Source: Clostridia bacterium
GTDB taxonomy: Bacteria; Bacillota; Clostridia; Christensenellales; CAG-138
Length of the DNA: 50,176 nucleotides
Reading direction: 5' to 3'
Assembly (NCBI GenBank): GCA_017547885.1
Contig: JAFYOP010000009.1
Location: 1 to 50,176 of the forward strand
Numbering within the stretch: position 1 is the first letter of the stretch; each line of letters starts with the position of its first letter. The position numbers were made by a program, and so were the translations under genes. Shown here in pieces: positions 45,512-50,176 of this stretch. The notes under the pieces are model-generated. The model did no database searches. It worked only from the letters and a program-made list of their open reading frames with translations, and was not told where the DNA came from.

Positions 45512-46102
45512 TTATACCAGGCCGCTGAAGCCCATGAAGGCAACAGCCATGAGGCCGGCGGTGAACAGACCGATGGGGAATCCCTTGAAGGCCTCGGGGA
45601 TATGGGAAGTCTCAAGACGTTCCCTTACGCCTGCCATCAGCACGATAGCCAGCAGGAAGCCCAGAGCGCTGAACACACCGTTGAGCACGGAGGACAGAAT
45701 GTCATACTGTGCGCTTACGTTGATGGTGGCAACGCCCAGTACCGCGCAGTTGGTGGTGATCAGGGGCAGATAGATACCCAGAGACTTGTACAGTGCGGGA
45801 CTGGACTTCTTGAGGAACATCTCAACGAACTGTACAAGGCTTGCGATGATAAGTATGAAGCTGATGGTGCTCAGATAAGTGAGGCCCAGAGGGAACAGCA
45901 CATACTGATATACAAGGGAAGTGAACAGGGAGGCAAGGCCCATTACGAAGGTAACGGCCATACCCATGCCTGCAGCGGTCTCTACCTTGCTGGATACGCC
46001 CAGGAAGGGGCAGCAGCCCAGGAAGCGGGAAAAGATAAAGTTATTGCTGAGAACACAGCTTACCAGGAAAAGCAGCACATTGCCGCAGCTTACCGTTTCC
46101 AT
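45512..46102 (-). CDS. rnfA: Rnf complex subunit A (membrane)
   Basis: RnfA is an integral membrane subunit that, with RnfE, is thought to hold a shared Fe-S site and the ion path. The 196 residues have about six hydrophobic helices. Typical blocks are SCVLSNNFIFSRFLGCCPFL near the N-terminus and TNCAVLGVATINVSAQYD in the middle, both with the conserved Cys. It overlaps the rnfE stop by 1 base (TAATG) and is followed by rnfB after 15 bases. It is close in sequence type to RnfE and NqrE. Confidence 0.96.
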   Translation of the reverse strand: METVSCGNVLLFLVSCVLSNNFIFSRFLGCCPFLGVSSKVETAAGMGMAVTFVMGLASLFTSLVYQYVLFPLGLTYLSTISFILIIASLVQFVEMFLKKSSPALYKSLGIYLPLITTNCAVLGVATINVSAQYDILSSVLNGVFSALGFLLAIVLMAGVRERLETSHIPEAFKGFPIGLFTAGLMAVAFMGFSGLV

Positions 46103-46731
46103 TATTTTGCCTCCTTTGCTTTCTTATTCTCGGAGCGCTTCATGATGATGTTTGCAACGCCCAGAGTAAGGCCGAATACCATGAAGCCGCCGGGGGCCAG
46201 AATGGTTATCAGCATGGGATCATAGCCTGCGCCGAAGATGGGGATGCCGGCGATGCAGCCGGTGCCCAGCAGTTCGCGTACGATGGCGATGATGGAGATA
46301 GCCAGAGTAAAGCCGATGCCCATACCCAGACCGTCAACCGCAGAGGCAACAGGGCCGTTCTTGCTGGCGAAAGCTTCCGCACGGGCAAGAATGATGCAGT
46401 TTACAACGATAAGGGGGATGAACATGCCCAGGCTTGCATACAGGCTGGGGATGAATGCCTGAAGCAGCATCTGAACCAGGGTAACGAAGGTACAGATAAC
46501 AACTATGAAGCAGGGAATACGTACCTTGTCGGGAATAACATTCCTGAGCAGGGAGATAACAAAGTTGGAACCTACCAGAACGAAGGTAGCGGCAGCGCCC
46601 ATACCGATAGCATTGATAAGGCCGGAGGTAACGGCGATGGTGGGGCAGATACCAAGAACCAGACGGAAGGTGGGGTTCTCGGTAATAATGCCGTTAAGGA
46701 ATACGCTGGAAAGCTTGGGTTTATTACGCAT
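46102..46731 (-). CDS. rnfE: Rnf complex subunit E (membrane)
   Basis: RnfE is the partner of RnfA, with about six membrane helices in 209 residues. Key parts are NGIITENPTFRLVLGICPTI near the N-terminus and VVNCIILARAEAFASKNG in the middle, with conserved Cys in each, then GFTLAISIIAIVRELLGTG. Its ATG at 46731 overlaps the end of rnfD by 8 bases, with GGAGG inside rnfD as ribosome site. In the standard order rnfG would lie between D and E, and here it is absent. The C-terminus is Lys-rich and soluble. Confidence 0.96.
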   Translation of the reverse strand: MRNKPKLSSVFLNGIITENPTFRLVLGICPTIAVTSGLINAIGMGAAATFVLVGSNFVISLLRNVIPDKVRIPCFIVVICTFVTLVQMLLQAFIPSLYASLGMFIPLIVVNCIILARAEAFASKNGPVASAVDGLGMGIGFTLAISIIAIVRELLGTGCIAGIPIFGAGYDPMLITILAPGGFMVFGLTLGVANIIMKRSENKKAKEAK

Positions 46732-47665
46732 TTGCCTTAGCCTCCTTCTTTGCCTTTTCCTGACCGTAAACAGGTATCTTTACATACTTGTCAATGAGGG
46801 GAGTTACGATGTTCATTATCAGTATGCCGTAGGTGACGCCCTCAGCGTAGGAGCCCCACTTGCGGATAACAGCGATGATGACGCCGCAGCCCACTGCATA
46901 GATGTACTGGCCAACGGGGCTCATGGGGCATGTGGTGTAGTCGGTGGCCATGAATACGGCGCCGAACAGAATACCGCCGGAGAGCAGAGAGGTGACCATA
47001 TCCTGCTCCATGCCGAACAGAGCGGCGCACAGAGCAAAGCTTGCCATCATAACAACGGGGATACGCCAGGAGATAACCTTGCGCAGCAGCATATAAGCAA
47101 AGCCGATAAGAATGGCAACCTTGCTTACTTCGCCGATAGTGCCGGGAATGAAGCCCAGGAACATATCCATTGCGCTTGCCTCATAGCCGCCCAGCACGGT
47201 GGCGGTGGAAACAGCGTCCACGCCCTTGCAGAAGGTGGGCAGATACCATGCGGTCATCTTTACAGGCCAGGAAGCCAGCAGAACGCCGCGTGCGGTAAGG
47301 GCAGGGTTCATAAAGTTATCACCGATGCCGCCAAACAGCTGCTTTACGAGAACGATGGCGAAGAAGCTGCCAACAACAGGCATCCACCAGGGAGCGTTGC
47401 CGGGCAGGTTCAGGGCCAGCAGCAGGCCGGTAACAGCGGCTGAAAGGTCGTTGATGCGGACCTTCTGGCCGGTGAGCTTCTGATAAGCGTACTCGCTGAG
47501 CACAGCGGCAGCAACGCCCAGTACGCACAGCAGAGCAGCGTTCAGACCAAAGCAGTATACGCCAACCAGTGTGGTGGGGAGCAGTGCGATGAGCACGTCC
47601 CTCATGATGGTGGCGGTAGAGTCCTTGCTATGGACGTGGGGTGCTATTGAAACATGCAGACTCAT
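46724..47665 (-). CDS. rnfD: Rnf complex subunit D (membrane flavoprotein)
   Basis: RnfD carries covalently bound FMN and forms a main part of the ion channel. The 313 residues span about eight to nine helices. The FMN motif is DAVSTATVLGG (150-160), with Thr156 the expected attachment residue (usual form S-x-A-T). NLPGNAPWWMPVVGSFFAIV and GGIGDNFMNPALTARGVLL are also characteristic. The start overlaps the rnfC stop by 1 base (TAATG), and the end overlaps rnfE by 8 bases. Nothing suggests truncation. Confidence 0.96.
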   Translation of the reverse strand: MSLHVSIAPHVHSKDSTATIMRDVLIALLPTTLVGVYCFGLNAALLCVLGVAAAVLSEYAYQKLTGQKVRINDLSAAVTGLLLALNLPGNAPWWMPVVGSFFAIVLVKQLFGGIGDNFMNPALTARGVLLASWPVKMTAWYLPTFCKGVDAVSTATVLGGYEASAMDMFLGFIPGTIGEVSKVAILIGFAYMLLRKVISWRIPVVMMASFALCAALFGMEQDMVTSLLSGGILFGAVFMATDYTTCPMSPVGQYIYAVGCGVIIAVIRKWGSYAEGVTYGILIMNIVTPLIDKYVKIPVYGQEKAKKEAKANA

Positions 47666-49002
47666 TACTTCTTAGCCCTCCTTGCTTCACGCATGATAGC
47701 TTCTTTGGTGCTCTTGAAGGAGGCAGTGAGCCAGCGCTTGGCGGGGCAGATGTAGGAGCAGCTGCCGCACAGTATGCACTCCATAAGGTCGTTGGCTTCG
47801 GCACCCTTAAGGTCGCCTGCATCGCAGAAGTGCTTCATCCTGTAAGGATTGAGGCCGATGGGGCAGGCTTCTACGCAGCGTCCGCAGCGTATGCAGGGAT
47901 TCTCTTCGTAGCCCTTGGCATCCTCTTCGTTGAATACCAGAATGCCGTTGGAGCCCTTGGATACTACTACCTGATCATTGGGGGCGCAAAGGCCGGTCAT
48001 GCAGCCGCCCATTACGATCTTGCCGGCTTCTTCGGTGTAGCCACCGCACTCGCCGATAACGTCAGCCACGATGGTACCCATCCTGAGGCGCAGGTTGGCA
48101 TGATCCTTAACGCAGCCCTTTACGGTGGTAACGCGGTCGATAAGGGGCTTGCCCTCGATAACCGCATCGGCAATGGCCTTGGCAGTACCAACGTTGAGAA
48201 CTATTACATGGGCATCCAGAGGCAGCTTCTTGGAGGGGACCTCACGGCCGGTAACGGCGGAGATCAGCTGCTTTTCAGAACCCTGGGGATACTTGGTGCG
48301 GAGAGTGACCACCTCAACGCCCTCGCGGCCGGCAGCGGCGCGCTTCATGGAATCGATAGCGTCGGGCTTGTTGTCCTCCACGGCGATAACGCCGCGCTTT
48401 ACATCCAGCGCGCGCATTACGGCACGAAGACCGTCAACAATACGCTGGGGCTCTTCTATCATGAGCCTGTGGTCGCAGGTAACGTGGGTTTCGCACTCTG
48501 CGCCGTTGAGGATGATGGTGTCGCAGTACTTGCCTTCGCCCACGGTCAGCTTAACGTGTGCGGGGAAGGTAGCGCCGCCCATACCGCAGATACCCGCAGC
48601 CTGTACGGCGGGAACGATCTTGGTGGGGTCAGCTTCTTCTACGGGGCCCAGGGGGCTCAGTTCGGTCCATTCATCCTGGAAGTCGTTCTTGATGGTGACG
48701 ATGGTGGTGGGACCGCCCAGCAGCAGCACCTTGGTGCCGATGGCGGTAACCTCACCGGACACGCTGGCGTGCACGGGAAGGCTGACGAAGCCGTTTGCCT
48801 CGCCGATCTTCTGGCCCATCTTAACATGGTCGCCCACCTGTACGATGGGGGTAGCGGGAGCGCCGATGCTCATGGACATGGGGATATCCACGCTGTCGGG
48901 CACGTATGCCCTAATGGGCAACTTGGTGGTTGAAGTTTTACCCTCGTGCTGATCGTGCAGAGGATGCACGCCGCCCTTGAAGGAATATTTTGGCAAAGCC
49001 AA
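47665..49002 (-). CDS. rnfC: Rnf complex subunit C (NADH-oxidoreductase subunit)
   Basis: RnfC binds NADH and FMN and holds two 4Fe-4S clusters at the cytoplasmic face. It begins near YSFKGGVHPLHDQHEGK. A flavin/nucleotide region includes GICGMGGATFPAHVKL and IILNGAECETHVTCDHRL. The clusters are CIRCGRCVEACPIGLNP and CILCGSCSYICPAKRW near the C-terminus. The frame is open to an ATG at 49080, but GAAAGG at 49009-49014 favours the TTG at 49002 (MALPKYSFKGG, about 445 residues); GTG 49005 or TTG 48996 are alternatives. It is the first gene of the operon. Confidence 0.95.
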   Translation of the reverse strand: MALPKYSFKGGVHPLHDQHEGKTSTTKLPIRAYVPDSVDIPMSMSIGAPATPIVQVGDHVKMGQKIGEANGFVSLPVHASVSGEVTAIGTKVLLLGGPTTIVTIKNDFQDEWTELSPLGPVEEADPTKIVPAVQAAGICGMGGATFPAHVKLTVGEGKYCDTIILNGAECETHVTCDHRLMIEEPQRIVDGLRAVMRALDVKRGVIAVEDNKPDAIDSMKRAAAGREGVEVVTLRTKYPQGSEKQLISAVTGREVPSKKLPLDAHVIVLNVGTAKAIADAVIEGKPLIDRVTTVKGCVKDHANLRLRMGTIVADVIGECGGYTEEAGKIVMGGCMTGLCAPNDQVVVSKGSNGILVFNEEDAKGYEENPCIRCGRCVEACPIGLNPYRMKHFCDAGDLKGAEANDLMECILCGSCSYICPAKRWLTASFKSTKEAIMREARRAKK

Positions 49003-49049
49003 CACCTGCCTTTCATATTTTCCTACGGCCCCAAAACCGCAAAAACCAA

Positions 49050-49094
49050 CCCTCAGCACCCATTGCTGATTTCTGAGCATTGGGCTGCTTAGGG
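49050..49094 (-). promoter_or_regulatory. Large leader hairpin upstream of rnfC
   Basis: CCCTCAGCACCCATTGCT (49050-49067) is an almost complete inverted copy of AGCATTGGGCTGCTTAGGG (49076-49094), giving about 17 base pairs. On the minus strand the stem is followed by TTGGTTTTTG. It could be an attenuator or a partial terminator in the rnf leader. Confidence 0.5.
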
Positions 49095-49128
49095 GTGCGA
49101 TGTTTTAAGCCGTTTCTGTTCGGAAACT

Positions 49129-49134
49129 ATTATA
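49129..49134 (-). promoter_or_regulatory. Probable -10 of the rnf promoter
   Basis: TGC-TATAAT on the minus strand is an extended -10. The -35 region is poor (CTGTAA at 17 bases). The start would be near 49122, giving a leader of about 120 bases that contains the hairpin at 49050-49094. Confidence 0.5.
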
Positions 49135-49201
49135 GCACACAAAATTATATATTACAGTATAAATATTACGATAAATTCGTATATTTCGCTGATTTTCCTG
49201 A

Positions 49202-49594
49202 CTATTTTCTGTCAATCCTATCCTGCTTGAGACATGTTCTTATTTCCCCCGCCGCCATCACCATCAAAAATATTCCGAAAACCCTTTTCAACGTATCTTC
49301 CTGTATCCGCCCCGCCGCCAAAGAGCCGGCCACCGCTCCAACAATGCCAAACACCACGGCGGAAACGCTCTTTTTTACATCCAGCCTGCCGCCCTTATGA
49401 TGTATAAACAGCGCAATTACCGCCGCGGGCAGAAAGGACAGCATGTTCACCCCCTGAGCATGCCGCTGAGCCACCCCCAGCAGCAGCGTCAGTGCAGGAA
49501 TAAGCAGCGTTCCCCCGCCCATGCCCATGCCGGCGATAATCCCGGATGCAACCCCCGCAATAACAAAGCCTATCTCTCTCACAGCGCCATCCAT
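49202..49594 (-). CDS. Half-size TauE/SafE (TSUP) membrane protein, second of a pair
   Basis: TSUP proteins export or import sulfite, sulfonates or other organic anions; full-length ones have about 250 residues in two similar halves. This one has 130 residues and about four hydrophobic helices. It carries the half-repeat motif GIIAGMGMGGGTLLIPAL and a closing GRIQEDTLKRVFGIFLMVMA. The ATG at 49594 directly follows GGGAGG; a GTG four codons later has better spacing. It overlaps the stop region of the other half-size gene by 16 bases. The two products probably assemble as a heterodimer. The substrate is unknown. Confidence 0.82.
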   Translation of the reverse strand: MDGAVREIGFVIAGVASGIIAGMGMGGGTLLIPALTLLLGVAQRHAQGVNMLSFLPAAVIALFIHHKGGRLDVKKSVSAVVFGIVGAVAGSLAAGRIQEDTLKRVFGIFLMVMAAGEIRTCLKQDRIDRK

Positions 49595-49941
49595 CCTCCC
49601 GCCGCCAGCATCACAATGCCAAATATGAGCTTAAGGGTTTTCCCTTGTATTTTGCCTGTAAGCTTGGCCCCTATTGCGCTGCCCACGGTAAGGGCCGGCG
49701 CAACCCACAGCAGAGCGTGCCAGTCCACACCGCCACCTACAGCGTAAACTATTCCGCTTGCCGCGCTCAAAGGCAGCATGATGCTTATGGCCGTTGCATG
49801 GGCCTGCCTTGGCGTCAATCCTGCCCTTTCCAGCGCCAGCACCGCCACGGTGCCTCCCCCCGCGCCGAAAAGGCCGTTGCAGATTCCTGCGCAGAGGCCC
49901 GCCATTGCGTTTTTAAGGTTTTCTTTAGTGAATATCTTCAT
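49579..49941 (-). CDS. Half-size TauE/SafE (TSUP) membrane protein, first of a pair
   Basis: This 120-residue protein has about four hydrophobic helices and is built like its downstream neighbour. It has GICNGLFGAGGGTVAVLAL near the N-terminus, RQAHATAISIMLPLSAASG, and GKIQGKTLKLIFGIVMLAAG at the end. Both genes carry the GxGGGT motif and the G-K/R-I-Q closing segment, so each is a complete half and not a fragment of one broken gene. The start is the ATG at 49941. I found no clear promoter. Confidence 0.82.
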   Translation of the reverse strand: MKIFTKENLKNAMAGLCAGICNGLFGAGGGTVAVLALERAGLTPRQAHATAISIMLPLSAASGIVYAVGGGVDWHALLWVAPALTVGSAIGAKLTGKIQGKTLKLIFGIVMLAAGGWMAL

Positions 49942-49997
49942 ATTAAGAGTATGCGCTTATCAGTAAATTTAAGCCGGAATTTTTCTTTCCATTCTCA

Positions 49998-50027
49998 AGC
50001 CAAGTACGCACTGCGTGCGTCATGGCT
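49998..50027. repeat. Hairpin with alternating purine-pyrimidine stem
   Basis: AGCCA...ACGCAC-TGC-GTGCGT...TGGCT: a 6-bp inner stem (50006-50011 with 50015-50020) closed by a 5-bp outer stem. It lies in the gap after the TSUP genes. The role is unknown, and it could be a dispersed intergenic repeat. Confidence 0.45.
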
Positions 50028-50064
50028 GGAGTTAGGCCCGGGAAGATACGTGATCATCAGAGAG

Positions 50065-50104
50065 CAAAGAAAAACACCATGCGTTTGCATGGTGTTTTTC
50101 TTTG
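50065..50104. terminator. Strong terminator hairpin
   Basis: CAAAGAAAAACACCATGC (50065-50082), loop GTTT, GCATGGTGTTTTTCTTTG (50087-50104). The 18-bp perfect stem has T-rich ends on both strands. It would end minus-strand transcripts entering from beyond the window, such as an rRNA operon. Confidence 0.85.
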
Positions 50105-50105
50105 G

Positions 50106-50146
50106 TATCCGGCGGCTACCTAGTCGAATTTCCTTAGAAATTCGAC
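50106..50146 (-). other. 5S rRNA-like 3' tag followed upstream by a hairpin
   Basis: On the minus strand CTAGGTAGCCGCCGGATA (50106-50123) closely resembles the conserved 3' end of Firmicutes 5S rRNA. The bases before it do not continue as 5S. They form a perfect hairpin, GTCGAATTTC-TAAG-GAAATTCGAC (50123-50146). With the terminator right behind, this may be a 5S remnant or a recombined rRNA operon end. Confidence 0.4.
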
Positions 50147-50176
50147 ACGATTTCAAGGAGCTATGTCAAGGCTTGC

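Noticed and set aside
46724..46731. Assembly gap or frameshift hiding rnfG
   Set aside because: rnfD and rnfE both have complete ends and overlap by 8 bases with a proper ribosome site, so nothing is missing at the join itself.
49202..49941. One TSUP gene broken by a frameshift
   Set aside because: Each frame has its own start and a complete half-repeat with the GxGGGT motif, and the overlap of 16 bases fits two coupled genes.

Overview
The window looks like chromosomal DNA of an anaerobic, butyrate-forming low-GC-lineage Gram-positive bacterium (class Clostridia; a gut Oscillospirales/Christensenellales-type genome is my guess). The evidence is the Firmicutes-style rpoBC and str clusters, a CarD and YacL (PIN-TRAM) pair, a complete acetyl-CoA to butyryl-CoA gene set with Etf, a pyruvate:ferredoxin oxidoreductase and an Rnf ion pump. 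No phage, transposase, integrase or CRISPR array is visible.

Layout. 1-11.7 kb (all minus strand): transcription/translation core, read rpoB-rpoC-(unknown Cys-rich membrane protein)-rpsL-rpsG-fusA-tuf, with near-consensus promoters before rpoB and rpsL. 12-17.8 kb (minus): yacL-like PIN/TRAM gene, carD, the TldD/TldE protease pair and rarA. 17.8-19.2 kb: a Myb/SANT-like gene between two repeat-rich intergenic stretches. 19.2-24 kb: asnS, an unknown plus-strand gene, an HD-domain hydrolase coupled to purine nucleoside phosphorylase, and an acyl-ACP thioesterase.

24.2-43.8 kb is the most distinctive part. A minus-strand block runs crt-thl-hbd-ilvD-like dehydratase-PFOR-DUF169-gntR and then bcd-etfB-etfA. 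A plus-strand block runs from the same divergent control region: a ribose/monosaccharide-type ABC importer (ATPase, permease, lipoprotein), a short-chain dehydrogenase and a cyclase-family hydrolase, closed by a convergent marR. My reading is a dedicated 'import, oxidise, dehydrate, pyruvate, acetyl-CoA, butyryl-CoA' module for an unidentified sugar, sugar acid or polyol, under a GntR/FCD-type regulator. The dehydratase lacks one of the expected Fe-S cysteines. No aldolase, CoA-transferase or butyrate kinase is in the window.

44-49 kb: a five-gene tRNA operon (Val-Asp-Phe-Gly-Cys) and an rnf operon in the order C-D-E-A-B. rnfG, normally between D and E, is absent: D and E overlap by 8 bases. 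Rnf would oxidise the ferredoxin reduced by PFOR and, if they bifurcate, by Bcd/EtfAB. 49.2-50.2 kb: two half-size TauE/SafE transporters, a strong terminator and a short 5S-rRNA-like 3' tag.

Other points to look at: a Gly-to-Ser change in the G3 motif of the partial EF-Tu, a str promoter embedded in a long hairpin, and a triplicated octamer at the carD promoter. Family names come from recognising motifs by eye; no database search was run.
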